From: Nocardia tenerifensis NBRC 101015
GTDB lineage: Bacteria > Actinomycetota > Actinomycetes > Mycobacteriales > Mycobacteriaceae
NCBI RefSeq assembly: GCF_000308715.1
Contig: NZ_BAGH01000597.1
Location: 1 to 39,204, forward strand
Direction: 5' to 3'
Length of the DNA stretch: 39,204 bases
Of this stretch, positions 1 to 8,669 are shown one piece after another (positions within the stretch are counted from its first letter, which is position 1; every line of letters begins with the position of its first letter). The notes beneath the pieces are model-generated. The model saw only the letters and a program-made list of their open reading frames with translations, was not told where the DNA came from and did not search any database. The position numbers and the translations under genes are program-made.

Positions 1-1
1 C

Positions 2-184
2 GCGGCCGCCGGGGCGGCCGGGGGCGGTTCCGCCGCAGCGGCAGGGACCGCGGGTGCGGCCGCCACCGGCGGAGCGTCGCTGGCGATCCAGGCAGGGATC
101 TCGGCGGCCGGGTCGGCCGCAGAGACCGCCGACGAACTCGGCACGGAGATGAGCGGCGACGACCTCGGACCCCAACGCCCATGA
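2..184 (+). CDS. C-terminal end of a Gly/Ala-rich protein, probably a conjugation membrane protein (partial)
   Basis: The frame is open from the left edge and ends at TGA 182-184. The visible 60 residues start with a Gly/Ala/Thr-rich stretch and end in a short acidic tail (ETADELGTEMSGDDLGPQRP). The gene lies directly upstream of an SCO6880-type gene. In actinobacterial type IV secretion operons that position is often held by a large polytopic TrbL/VirB6-like membrane protein with a low-complexity Gly/Ala tail. The link to that family is inference from position and composition, because no membrane segment or motif is visible in this fragment. Strand and stop agree with the downstream operon. 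Confidence 0.6.
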   Translation, partial: AAAGAAGGGSAAAAGTAGAAATGGASLAIQAGISAAGSAAETADELGTEMSGDDLGPQRP

Positions 185-246
185 GCACCAGCACATCTGC
201 GCGCATCCGCGCATACCCACACCGCCAGGCCCGCGACACACGTTAG
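181..246 (+). CDS. Possible 21-residue coupled micro-ORF
   Basis: An ATG at 181 overlaps the stop of the upstream gene (ATGA). It opens a 21-codon frame (MSTSTSARIRAYPHRQARDTR) ending in TAG 244-246. That stop overlaps the AGGAG at 245-249, the likely ribosome-binding site of the next gene. The layout would suit translational coupling between the two large genes. The peptide is Arg/Ser/Thr-rich and resembles no family I know. It may be chance. Confidence 0.25.
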   Translation: MSTSTSARIRAYPHRQARDTR

Positions 247-252
247 GAGCAC

Positions 253-1755
253 ATGATGAGCGATACACCCGGTTACGGCGGGTTCCGAGAGGTCCGGGGC
301 TTCGGCCTGGGCCGGCTGGGAGCCAGCGGCACGGCCATCGTCCTGGCCACGGTGGTGATCCTGGCGTTCACCACGTTCATCGACCTCTTCCTGGCCTTCG
401 TCGGAGCGTTCCTCGCCGTCCCCGTGCTCGCCCTGACGATCGTCCCGGTCGGCGAGACCCGGCGCACCGCCGTCGAGCACGCCACATGGACCGTGCGCGC
501 GTGGTGGGGCAACTGCCGCAACAGCGACGCCTACGCCGCCGACGTGCTCGAGGAGGTACCGCGCGGGGACAACCTGCCCGGGGTGCTGGCCCCGCTGATG
601 CCGCTGACCGTCGAGGACGGCCGCGGCGGCACCCAGTGCCTGATCTGGAACCGGCGCACCGGAATCCTCTCGGCGGTGCTGAAGGTGTCCCCCGTTGGCA
701 TCACCCTGGCCGACAGCGCCGACACCAACACCTGGGTCCGCAACTACGGCAACTGGCTGGCCGATCTCGGGTTCACCCCGATCATCTCCTCGGTGGTATT
801 CACCTGCGAATCCTCGCCAACCGGCGGCGTCGACCAGCGCGCCTACACCCTGGCCCGCATGCACCGCGACGGCCGCCACGCCCCGGAACTGGCGAAAACG
901 ATCATGGAGAAGGCGGTCAGCCAGTCCCGCTCGACCACCGCCGATATCCAGATGCGGGTCACGGTCAACTTCGACCTGTCCAAAGCTTCTCCCCAACCGG
1001 CGACCCTGTCCGAGGGCGCGGCCGAGGTCGTGCGGTGGCTGCCGCGCATCGAGTCCGCCCTCGCCGCAGCCGGAGCGACGGTGACCGAACGCGCCAGCAC
1101 CGCCTCGGTGATCCGCAACCTGCGCGCCGCCTTCGATCCCGCCATCCGCATCTTCCTGTCCGACACCCCCGACACGCAGACCGATGAGCTGCTGGACTGG
1201 ACCGACGCCCGCCCGCTGCGCACCGAAACCACCAAAGACGTCTACTACCACGACTCCGGCTACTCGGTGACCTGGGTGCTCAAGGGCATGCCCAGCAGCG
1301 TTGTGCGCCACCACATCCTGCTCAAACTGGTCAGCCCCGGAAAATACTATAGGCGCTTCTCGATGGTCTACCGGCCCTACCGGGCCGCGGCCGCCGCCGA
1401 GATCGTCGAGCGCGAGATCCGCGCCGGAACCTTCCGGCGACTGTGGAACGCCAAGACGAAAAAAGACGAAACCCAGCGCGAACACGACGACCGGGCGCGC
1501 GCCCGCAAAGCCGCGCAAGAAGAGTCGATGGGCGCGGGCCTGGGCCGGTTCACCATGTATGTCACCACCACGGTGCGCAACGAGCAAACCCTGGCCACCG
1601 CGTGTGCCGACGTCGAAGACCGCATCGCCAACACCAAGTTGCGGTTCCGCCGGGTTCGCGGCGCGCAACCGGCCGCATTCGCCTCCTCCCTCGGCTACGG
1701 CATCGTGCCGACAGACGGCCTCTCGCGCAGCGCGGCACAGCGGTGGCTGGCATGA
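253..1755 (+). CDS. SCO6880-family conjugation/type IV secretion membrane protein
   Basis: This 500-residue protein has two adjacent membrane segments near the N-terminus (about residues 26-45 and 46-66), followed by a long soluble domain. The layout and the Gly-rich N-terminal sequence (GFREVRGFGLGRLG) match the SCO6880 family of actinobacterial conjugative elements. That family is encoded beside the VirB4-like ATPase and is thought to act at the inner-membrane platform of the transfer apparatus. Tandem ATGs lie at 253 and 256; AGGAG at 245-249 gives 3 or 6 bases of spacing, so 256 may be the true start. The stop overlaps the start of the ATPase gene (ATGA). A coupled operon and a structural role are supported; the biochemical role is not. 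Confidence 0.85.
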   Translation: MMSDTPGYGGFREVRGFGLGRLGASGTAIVLATVVILAFTTFIDLFLAFVGAFLAVPVLALTIVPVGETRRTAVEHATWTVRAWWGNCRNSDAYAADVLEEVPRGDNLPGVLAPLMPLTVEDGRGGTQCLIWNRRTGILSAVLKVSPVGITLADSADTNTWVRNYGNWLADLGFTPIISSVVFTCESSPTGGVDQRAYTLARMHRDGRHAPELAKTIMEKAVSQSRSTTADIQMRVTVNFDLSKASPQPATLSEGAAEVVRWLPRIESALAAAGATVTERASTASVIRNLRAAFDPAIRIFLSDTPDTQTDELLDWTDARPLRTETTKDVYYHDSGYSVTWVLKGMPSSVVRHHILLKLVSPGKYYRRFSMVYRPYRAAAAAEIVEREIRAGTFRRLWNAKTKKDETQREHDDRARARKAAQEESMGAGLGRFTMYVTTTVRNEQTLATACADVEDRIANTKLRFRRVRGAQPAAFASSLGYGIVPTDGLSRSAAQRWLA

Positions 1756-3386
1756 GCGCCGAACGCGTCACCGAAGCCGAGGCCCTCACCCGCCTGCACA
1801 ACGCCGCAGGCCAGGCGGGGCTGGCCGAACGCTGGCTCGCCAAACTCGGTCTCATCCCGGCCTACCGCAAGCAGGAAACGGCCGACCCGCACGAACCCGG
1901 GCAGGCGCCGTTCAACCCGTTCGCGCCCTTCGCTTCCCTGCCGCCGCTCCCCGGTGCGCGCGGGGAGAACCGGCCCTTCGGCGGCTACGCCCACAACGTC
2001 GACGCGGGCAGGCTGTATGCGGGCACGACCACTCAGGTCCAGGGCCTGTACCCGTTTCCGGCCGCCTCGGGTGCGCGGGTGCGTGGCGTGCCGTTCGGGC
2101 GTCACCTGCACACCGCCGAGCCGATCGGGCTCGATCCCTCGCAGTGGCTCGTCGACGGCCTGGTCACCAACACCGGCATCTGGTGCCAGGGCCAACCCGG
2201 CATCGGCAAATCCTCGGCCCTCAAACGGCTGCTGGTCGGGCTGGTCGCGTTCGGGTTCGCCGCGGTGATCCCCGGCGACATCAAAGACGAGTACACCCCG
2301 GTCGTGGAAGCGCTGGAGGGCAAGGTCTTTCGCATCGGGCGCGGCCTGCACAGCCTCAACCCTCTGGATCTGGGGCCGCTGCGCGGCGCGATCGGCGCGG
2401 CGGTCGGCACCGCGCGCGAGCAGCTGGTCTCCCAGGCGCGCGGGCGCCGACTGGATCTGCTCGAGTCGCTGATCACGATCGTGGGCGGACAGGATCTCAC
2501 CGCCACCGAGCGGCTGCTGCTGGCCATGGCCGTCGACCAGGCCGACGCCGCCAGCCAGCTCTACGGCCTGTCCGATCCCACGATTCCCGAACTGGTGACC
2601 ATCCTCGACACGGCCGGCACACCGTTGCTGCGCGTGGTCGCCGCCCGCGACGAGTACGAATACCGTCGCGAGATCCGCGAGCTGCGCAACACGCTGGTGC
2701 TGCTGTGCGAGGGACCGATCCGCGGCATGTTCGATCGGCCCTCCTCGTTCTCCGTCGACGCCGATCTGCCCGCGGTGTCGTTGTCGCTCAAGGCCGTCGA
2801 GGACGACGGCGACGACGTGGTCGCCGCGGCGATGATGTGCGCGTGGGCGTGGTCGGCGGGCCTGATCGAGGGCAAGCAAGCCGCCGGAGTCCGCCGCAAC
2901 GTCTTCCAACCCCAAGACGAGCTGTGGCGGGCGCTGCGCGCGGCGCCGGGGCTGGTGGAGAAATCCGACCGGATGACCCGGCTGAACCGGGCGCGCGGGG
3001 TGGTCTCGGCCCAGTCCACCCACTCCATCACCGACCTGGAAGCGCTGCCGACCGAGGCCGACCGGGCCAAGGCCAAGGGCATGGTCGCCCGCAACGCCAT
3101 CAAGGTCATCGGTGGGCTCGACAACGCCGAAATGGAACGCCTGCACGCGATCTCCCCGTTCACCAGCGGTGAGAAGGAACTGGTGACGCGCTGGTCCGCG
3201 CCCCCGACCTGGGTGCCCGGCCAACGTCATCCCGGCCGCGGCAAGTACCTCATCAAATCCGGTTCCCGCATGGGGCTGCCGGTCAACGTCGACCTGACAC
3301 CAGAGGAACTCGAGCTCTACAACACCGACGGAGCATTCGCCGGACTCGGCGATTCCGGTACAGGACGGAGCAGCCATGCAGCATGA
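1752..3386 (+). CDS. VirB4-like conjugation ATPase
   Basis: This 544-residue protein contains a P-loop, GQPGIGKSS, at residues 147-155. A candidate Walker B region (VFQPQDE, about 384-390) and a Gln-rich sensor-like motif (VSAQSTHS, about 418-424) follow. The order and length fit the VirB4/TraC-like ATPases of actinobacterial type IV secretion, which power assembly and substrate transfer at the inner membrane. I start it at ATG 1752 because that overlaps the upstream stop (ATGA); the frame is open further upstream, but that part only shadows the SCO6880 gene. It ends 11 bases inside the next gene. The family call rests on the P-loop and gene order. Confidence 0.85.
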   Translation: MSAERVTEAEALTRLHNAAGQAGLAERWLAKLGLIPAYRKQETADPHEPGQAPFNPFAPFASLPPLPGARGENRPFGGYAHNVDAGRLYAGTTTQVQGLYPFPAASGARVRGVPFGRHLHTAEPIGLDPSQWLVDGLVTNTGIWCQGQPGIGKSSALKRLLVGLVAFGFAAVIPGDIKDEYTPVVEALEGKVFRIGRGLHSLNPLDLGPLRGAIGAAVGTAREQLVSQARGRRLDLLESLITIVGGQDLTATERLLLAMAVDQADAASQLYGLSDPTIPELVTILDTAGTPLLRVVAARDEYEYRREIRELRNTLVLLCEGPIRGMFDRPSSFSVDADLPAVSLSLKAVEDDGDDVVAAAMMCAWAWSAGLIEGKQAAGVRRNVFQPQDELWRALRAAPGLVEKSDRMTRLNRARGVVSAQSTHSITDLEALPTEADRAKAKGMVARNAIKVIGGLDNAEMERLHAISPFTSGEKELVTRWSAPPTWVPGQRHPGRGKYLIKSGSRMGLPVNVDLTPEELELYNTDGAFAGLGDSGTGRSSHAA

Positions 3387-4149
3387 ACGACCGACTCGGG
3401 AAAGGATCATGATGCGCGAGGTCATCGCCACACCGGAGTCCCATCACGATCCCGGCGGCACATCCACCGCCATGGTCATCACGGTCAGCGAGCATGTGGC
3501 GGTGCTGCCACAACGCTGGTGGGGTCAAGGGCTGGTGTGGAACCCCGAAATGCCCGGCCCGGCAACCACATTCCGGTGGGATCTGCTGGCCGGGATCGAG
3601 GATGCGGCCGATGCCGACCGCGTCGCCGAGGCGCTGTTCTCCGTCGTCGACGACGAGGGCGCGTTGTTCTTCGTCCCGGAGGCCTCGCTGCTGACCGCGA
3701 ACCTGCTGCTGGCCGCCGTACGCGGACGACGCAGCCTCACCGACGTCCTGGACTGGATCCACACCGGCGACCTCGATCCGGCCTACCGGCTGCTGGAGCG
3801 GCGCGGCGAGGACGGCCCGATCGCGGATCTGGACACCTTCGGCGAATCCCCGCCCGGGGAACAGGCCGCGATCTGGGCCGTGGTCCGCCAAGCCATCCTC
3901 CCTCTCGAGCACAGCACGATCCTGGCCGCCCTGAGCCCGCAGGCCGCTCCCGCACCCGGACTCGACCAAGCGCCGGTGCTCACCGCGGCCGCGCTCGCCT
4001 CCGCTGCGGAGATCTTCCTCGTGCAGGTCCCCGGCACGCGCAGCGCGGGTGCGGCCGCCGCGCTGCGCGCCGAACTGCTGCGGGCAGCACACGACACGGG
4101 CGTGGCGGTGCGGGTGGTGCACATCGGCGCCCTGCGCAGGGGTGCGTGA
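3376..4149 (+). CDS. ATPase-less paralogue of the coupling-protein middle domain
   Basis: This 257-residue protein has no P-loop or Walker B motif. It aligns by eye along its length with residues about 174-371 of the coupling protein encoded next to it. VWNP...RWDLLAGI matches VFDP...WWNILSGI; LTDVLDWIHTGD matches MRDVLDWIDTYSD; the helix at 162-177 matches 286-302; IFLVQVPGTRSAGA matches LYLMTQEGSGSAGA. It is therefore a stand-alone copy of the part between the two nucleotide-binding motifs, including the all-alpha-domain region of VirD4-type proteins. ATG 3376 has GGAG five bases upstream; ATGs at 3409/3412 behind AAAGGA are alternatives. The next gene's ATG overlaps its stop (TGATG). A regulatory or docking role at the coupling protein is inference. 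Confidence 0.75.
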   Translation: MQHERPTRERIMMREVIATPESHHDPGGTSTAMVITVSEHVAVLPQRWWGQGLVWNPEMPGPATTFRWDLLAGIEDAADADRVAEALFSVVDDEGALFFVPEASLLTANLLLAAVRGRRSLTDVLDWIHTGDLDPAYRLLERRGEDGPIADLDTFGESPPGEQAAIWAVVRQAILPLEHSTILAALSPQAAPAPGLDQAPVLTAAALASAAEIFLVQVPGTRSAGAAAALRAELLRAAHDTGVAVRVVHIGALRRGA

Positions 4150-5873
4150 TGGGTGACTCGGCGCTGGCCTGGGTATGGATCACGATTCTGGTCGTGGCCG
4201 GAATCTGCCTCGGGATCTACCGCATCCACGACAACGGCACCTCCTGGCTGGTCATCGGGCTGGTTGCCGTGCTGGCGTGCCTGCTCGCCGCCGCGGCGGG
4301 GTGGATGGTGTGGAAGGCCTGGCCCCGCGAGACGCCGGAGAAGCTGCTGCGCGACAAGTCCCAGATCCCCGACATGCTCGCCAAGAACGCCGCCCAGCGC
4401 GGCGTCGGTCTGCGCGCCTCCATCGACTCGGCCAAAGGCGTGTCCATGCGCGAGCTCGCCCCGCTGATCGGTCGCCTGCTGGGCAAGCTGATCTACGCCT
4501 CCTGGGAGGACTTCACCATCGTGTTGATGGGCCCACGCAGCAACAAAACCTCCGCCGTCGCGGTCCCGCGCATCCTGTCCGCACCCGGCGCGGTGATCGC
4601 CACCTCGAACAAGCCCGACCTGTGGATCCTCACCGGGGCGCTGCGCAAGAACGTCGGCCCGGTCTTCGTCTTCGACCCCAGCCAGATCGCCTACACCGCC
4701 CAAACCTGGTGGTGGAACATCCTTTCCGGCATCACGACCCTGCGCGACGCCAAAAAGATCGCCGAGCACTTCATCGAGGAGAACCGCGGCGCGGGCTCGG
4801 GCCAGAACGAGGACCCCTTCTTCGCCCCGACCGGCAAAAACCTGCTGTCATGGGCGCTGCTGGCCGCCGCGCTGAGCGAACGCAGCATGCGCGATGTCCT
4901 GGACTGGATCGACACCTACTCCGACAAACCGATCGACATCCTGCACGCCCACGGAAACCGCCGGGCGGGCAACGCGTTCGCCGCCGTGCTCGATCTGCCC
5001 GCAGAAACCCGCGGCGGCGTCTACGGCGAAGCCCAGACCGCACTGGCCTCGATCCAAGACGAAGAAACCCTGCGCTGGATCACCCCGCCGAACACCTGGG
5101 AGCAAGTGTCGCTCACCAAGATCAGCGAACTGGATCCGTGGTCGCTGTTCGCCTTCGACGACGGCAAAGCCCCGACCCTGTATTTGATGACCCAGGAAGG
5201 ATCGGGCAGCGCCGGAGCGGTGATCGCGGCCATGGTCGCCAAAATCTTCGAACTCGGCGACCTCGCCGCCTCGGCCCACGGCGGGCGCGTCGAGCCGCCC
5301 CTGACCCTGGTCCTCGACGAATGCGCCAACATCTGCAAGATCAAACGCCTGCCCAAGCTGGCCTCACACCTGGGCTCGAAATCGATGGCCGTCACCACGA
5401 TCTTCCAATCCGAAGCCCAGATCATCTCCACCTGGGGCGCCGACGAGGCCGCCGCGCTGTGGGGCGCCGCCACGGTGCGCATCCTCGGCGCCGGATTGCA
5501 GGACGAGCCGTTCCTGCGCAAGATCTCCGGTCTGGTCGGCCAGTACAAGCCCCGCGAGCGCCGCCGTTCCCACGGCCCCGGCGGTATCACCACCTCCAAC
5601 GACCGCGGCTCGCTGGAACCGATCATGCCCGTCGAACACATCGCCGCCATGAAAAAGCACCACGCACTACTGATCCGCCAGTCCTCACGCCCGGTACTCA
5701 TCGACCTCATCCCCTGGTACACCGAGCCCGACAAGGGCGACATCGAACGCGTCCGCGACGAAGCCACCCAGCAGGTCCGCGACGCCGCCATCGAACACCT
5801 CGGCCCGGACAACCCGGTCGCCAAAGCACTACGACGCCGCCTCGACGAACAAGCCAAAGCGGACGCGGCATGA
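4149..5873 (+). CDS. TraG/TraD/VirD4-like type IV coupling protein
   Basis: This 574-residue protein has two N-terminal membrane segments (about 7-24 and 33-56), a Walker A-like MGPRSNKTSA at 127-136, and Walker B LVLDE at 387-391 followed by CANI. Between them lies an alpha-helical domain (about 185-300), and FQSEAQI near 419 may be a sensor. This is the layout of VirD4/TraG coupling ATPases, which bring the DNA substrate to the secretion channel. The Walker A has Asn where Gly precedes the Lys in the usual GxxxxGK[ST]. The start overlaps the upstream stop (TGATG), and the stop overlaps the DUF4913 gene start (ATGA). Family assignment is firm; substrate is not deducible here. Confidence 0.9.
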   Translation: MGDSALAWVWITILVVAGICLGIYRIHDNGTSWLVIGLVAVLACLLAAAAGWMVWKAWPRETPEKLLRDKSQIPDMLAKNAAQRGVGLRASIDSAKGVSMRELAPLIGRLLGKLIYASWEDFTIVLMGPRSNKTSAVAVPRILSAPGAVIATSNKPDLWILTGALRKNVGPVFVFDPSQIAYTAQTWWWNILSGITTLRDAKKIAEHFIEENRGAGSGQNEDPFFAPTGKNLLSWALLAAALSERSMRDVLDWIDTYSDKPIDILHAHGNRRAGNAFAAVLDLPAETRGGVYGEAQTALASIQDEETLRWITPPNTWEQVSLTKISELDPWSLFAFDDGKAPTLYLMTQEGSGSAGAVIAAMVAKIFELGDLAASAHGGRVEPPLTLVLDECANICKIKRLPKLASHLGSKSMAVTTIFQSEAQIISTWGADEAAALWGAATVRILGAGLQDEPFLRKISGLVGQYKPRERRRSHGPGGITTSNDRGSLEPIMPVEHIAAMKKHHALLIRQSSRPVLIDLIPWYTEPDKGDIERVRDEATQQVRDAAIEHLGPDNPVAKALRRRLDEQAKADAA

Positions 5874-6505
5874 GCCCCGGCGACTCCGACACCGCCCTCA
5901 CCGAACTGCGCGAGCAGCTCGCCGCGCTCAGCGAAGCGCTCGTCGAACTGCGTACCCAGAACCGGCTGCTCTCGACCAAAGTCGAGCGCGTCGACGCCAC
6001 CGCCGAACGCTCCGCCCAAGGCCTCGACGACTTCGAGGCCGCCCTCGACGTGCTCGCCGAGCGGATAGCCGCATCCGCCCCCGCCGACCCCGCGGCCAGC
6101 GCACCCACGAACCCGGGCGTGGCCGGCGGCGCGGCCGCGCCCGCCCCGGAGTCCGACCCGATCGACATGGACGTGCTGCTGGGCTGGGTGATCGACACCA
6201 TCGGCGACTGGGCCCAGCGCAAGCTGCCCCGCTCGCCCACCAGCACCGCCAACGGCGCGATCTGCTGGTGCACCGAATGGTACGAACACCCCGAAGCGGT
6301 CACGGTGCTGTGGGCGCTGCGCCGCGCATGGCTGGAAGCCGTCGTCCAAGACGGCGCCGCCATGGCGGTGTACTTCCGCGACTTCTTCTACCCCCTGTTC
6401 AACATCCTGACCAGCCCCACCGGCCCCTTCCACGCCTGCGGCATCGGAAAACACGACCCCGAAGCGACGTTCGTCCCGGTGATCCCGCCCGGCTTCAGAC
6501 CGTAA
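5870..6505 (+). CDS. DUF4913 family protein of the conjugation operon
   Basis: This 211-residue protein starts with a predicted coiled coil (about residues 7-60, heptad-like Leu/Ala pattern), followed by an Ala/Pro linker. Its C-terminal half has the DUF4913 signature: a WV...W segment, CTEWYEHPEAV, a Trp-rich helix (LWALRRAWLEAV) and GPFHACG near the end. DUF4913 proteins often sit next to coupling proteins in actinobacterial conjugative elements, but their function is not known. The start is ATG 5870, overlapping the coupling-protein stop. It is the last gene of the operon and is followed by hairpins. A role as partner of the coupling protein is inference from position. Confidence 0.85.
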   Translation: MSPGDSDTALTELREQLAALSEALVELRTQNRLLSTKVERVDATAERSAQGLDDFEAALDVLAERIAASAPADPAASAPTNPGVAGGAAAPAPESDPIDMDVLLGWVIDTIGDWAQRKLPRSPTSTANGAICWCTEWYEHPEAVTVLWALRRAWLEAVVQDGAAMAVYFRDFFYPLFNILTSPTGPFHACGIGKHDPEATFVPVIPPGFRP

Positions 6506-6525
6506 ACCCCTCTCCCCCAAGCCAA

Positions 6526-6588
6526 GCCGTCACCAGCCGCGGCGGGAGGCAACTACTCCCCTCGGCCCTCCGCCACGGCGGTGACGGC
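6526..6588. repeat. Inverted repeat after the conjugation operon
   Basis: GCCGTCACC at 6526-6534 is the reverse complement of GGTGACGGC at 6580-6588. GGCGG (6541-6545) and CCGCC (6570-6574) can pair inside it. It starts 20 bases after the DUF4913 stop and, with the next hairpin, probably forms a composite end-of-operon structure. Confidence 0.5.
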
Positions 6589-6594
6589 CTCCCC

Positions 6595-6664
6595 GACGAA
6601 GGGAAGGCGCGGTGAACCTCCGGCCCACTCCCCAGACCGGAGCCACTCGCGCCTTCCCTTCGTC
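6595..6664. terminator. 17-bp perfect inverted repeat between convergent genes
   Basis: The arms at 6595-6611 and 6648-6664 (GACGAAGGGAAGGCGCG and its exact complement) enclose 36 bases. The loop holds a further CTCCGG (6618-6623) / CCGGAG (6637-6642) pair, so almost the whole 70 bases can fold into one hairpin. It lies between the + strand conjugation operon and a - strand gene ending at 6734. There is no T-run, as is common for actinobacterial terminators. A bidirectional terminator is the simplest reading. Confidence 0.6.
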
Positions 6665-6733
6665 CGCGCTCCGCCGCACGCGCTGGGCTACATGGGCCCG
6701 TGTTCAGTGATATCCGGGATCGAAGCGACAACC

Positions 6734-7690
6734 TCAGCGCAGGTCGAGCCCGTGGCGCAGCAGATCGCTGAGATCGGGCTGGCGGTAGCCGCCGTTACCG
6801 GTAGACCAGCAATAGCTGCCGTGCCTGCCCTCGGCGCCACGCACGAGCCCGCTGGGATCGGGGAGCCAATGCTCGAGCACCACAGCGCCCGGCCACTGCC
6901 TACCGACCGCGGCCATGATGCTCTCGGACGCGTTGGCCGGCGAGCTTGCCGTGTACGTCTCGGAAACGATGGCGATACGGCGACCGTCCGAAAGCTGCCA
7001 GAGCTCAACGGGATACAGCCGAGCACGCTGAGAGAAGGACCCGGGAACCGCCAGCTTCTGACCGGGTGCGGTCTCCAGCACGGCCGGATCTGGGCCCACG
7101 GGTGTTCCCAACGGACGCTCGATGGGAGGGTCGGAGTCCGCTTCCCCTCCAGGAAGTAGCCCCTGCATGGCCCGCGCGACAGTCAACGCGTATCGGCGGT
7201 TGGCACCACGTGAGGAGTCGAACCAGGGCACCCCGCTCAGCCGTTCGCAGTAGTCATCGCTGCGACTGATCTCCACGGCCCTCGCGTAGCCGAGAATCTC
7301 CGACCGCACCGGTACCCGCGCCGCCGGGGCGACCGACCACACGCCCCACAGCCGGTGCCGTCCGTCGTTCAGGTCTATATCCCACGGGTCGAACACCGGC
7401 GGGGTGATGAACCAGCTCCGCACGATGCCGGACTCGGTCTCGCCCAGCTCGGCGAGATCGCACGGGATCAACGCGGCGCCGACCTCGTCGACGGGCCAGC
7501 CCTGTGGCCCCGGCTCGTCGAGCAGGCCCGCGATCGTATCGACGGCGGCCGCGACGGCTTGCCAGTTCACACGGTCGCGATCGGGCCAGCGGACCCGGCC
7601 GTCGACCAGGTCGGGGTCCTCGAGCCGGGGAACCTGCTCGCGCCTGACCAGCCACCAGAAGTCCGGATCAACCAGACGGACGTATGCCAT
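6734..7690 (-). CDS. Hypothetical protein with a DGRHR segment
   Basis: This 318-residue protein belongs to no family I can name with confidence. The start ATG at 7690 is chosen because GAGGAGG lies just upstream; the open frame continues further up, but that part is Arg/Pro/Ser-rich and looks non-coding. Around residues 135-160 it reads DIDLNDGRHRLWGVW followed by VPVRSE. This resembles the DG[RH]HR...VPV core of ParB/sulfiredoxin-like folds, but that comparison is weak. There is no membrane segment or signal peptide. It stands alone and converges on the conjugation operon across the hairpin at 6595-6664. Confidence 0.65.
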   Translation of the reverse strand: MAYVRLVDPDFWWLVRREQVPRLEDPDLVDGRVRWPDRDRVNWQAVAAAVDTIAGLLDEPGPQGWPVDEVGAALIPCDLAELGETESGIVRSWFITPPVFDPWDIDLNDGRHRLWGVWSVAPAARVPVRSEILGYARAVEISRSDDYCERLSGVPWFDSSRGANRRYALTVARAMQGLLPGGEADSDPPIERPLGTPVGPDPAVLETAPGQKLAVPGSFSQRARLYPVELWQLSDGRRIAIVSETYTASSPANASESIMAAVGRQWPGAVVLEHWLPDPSGLVRGAEGRHGSYCWSTGNGGYRQPDLSDLLRHGLDLR

Positions 7691-8098
7691 CGCGCCGACC
7701 TCCTCCTCGCCAGACCCACTCGAAAGCCTATCGACCCCGGGGGGTCGGCTCCTGGGAAGGCACTCCACAGCGGGACCACCCGGGGTACACGGTTCGGGTC
7801 GCAACGCTGGGTAATTCAGCGTGCTCGACGTCGATGTCCGTGGAGCTCGACTGGCTCCATAACTGGCGACGAGTGCGGCGGCGCACACTCGGGTGCCCAT
7901 AGGTGAGGGCCAGCGCAAGCCGGGTTCGCGCTGCGGTCCATCGTGTCGAAGGACTGCTCGGGCGGACATCGGCGGCCGGTGTCGGGGGCGGTTGCTGATC
8001 GGTCATATCAGTTGTCGACGCGGGCTCCGAGGCTGCGGTTGCACCCGGCGGACCGGTTGTCCGGTCAATGTCCAGACGCGAGACGTACTCCGCTACGA
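7691..8098. other. Stretch without a convincing gene
   Basis: I see no well-supported gene here. A - strand frame at 7728-8006 (starting MTDQQPPPTPAAD) has no ribosome-binding site, becomes Arg/Ser-rich and could be a relic. The stretch must carry the promoter of the - strand gene that starts at 7690, but I cannot place its -10/-35 reliably. Confidence 0.4.
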
Positions 8099-8431
8099 CT
8101 AACCTCGAAGTGACGGATCGCCACCGCGTGATAATGCGGTGGCGACCGTCCACTGGCGGGTCTCGATTCGACCTCGCCCATTCGCGGTCGGGATGGCGAA
8201 TCCGACCAGCCCGATCCACGAGTTGTCGGCGCACTGGGCCCAGGCGTAGAGCAGGCCGGGAACTTTGATCGTGCAGTCGAGGCCGGCGCGCTTGATTCTC
8301 AGGGACACTTGATCCCGGCGGAAGGGGCCCTGCGGGGCGAGAGCGACACTCAAATCGACCAGAACGGGCGCGGGGGGATCGATCACACGGCGGAGCGACG
8401 CCGAGAACTCATCACTCCAGTATTCGAACAT
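8099..8431 (-). CDS. Hypothetical protein, 110 residues
   Basis: The frame has plausible amino-acid composition (MFEYWSDEFSASLRRVIDPP... with a hydrophobic-aromatic centre, VPGLLYAWAQC). I recognise no family. I choose ATG 8431 over the upstream ATG 8503 because the sequence between them is Pro/Arg-rich and the region just upstream of 8431 is AT-rich (TATATTT), as expected for a promoter. No good Shine-Dalgarno is visible, so the start and even the gene are uncertain. No membrane segment or metal-binding motif is seen. It is divergent from the zinc-ribbon gene at 8670. Confidence 0.45.
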   Translation of the reverse strand: MFEYWSDEFSASLRRVIDPPAPVLVDLSVALAPQGPFRRDQVSLRIKRAGLDCTIKVPGLLYAWAQCADNSWIGLVGFAIPTANGRGRIETRQWTVATALSRGGDPSLRG

Positions 8432-8669
8432 ACTTGCTATATTTCCATACACTGGCCGGTCGAGCGGAGAGGGCTGGGGGCCGTGGCGGATGAGGGTGCT
8501 CATGTGTTGCTGGTGGCTGGCGGGGCCTGTGTCGTCGAAGTCTTGGAGGTCGACGGTGAGTACCGCGATCGTCGAATCGATCCAGGCCGACGCGCCAGGC
8601 CGCTACCCATTCCCTGTCCCGGTGGCCGGGCTGGTTCCGGTCGATACGGAATCCTCTGGAGGTAGCTGA

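Noticed and set aside
1695..3431. 578-codon open frame on the - strand
   Set aside because: It is antisense to the VirB4-like gene, low in complexity and rich in Gly/Arg/Gln; the + strand frame has a P-loop and good starts.
7728..8006. 92-codon - strand frame (MTDQQPPPTP...)
   Set aside because: No ribosome-binding site, and the second half is Arg/Ser-rich with no domain.
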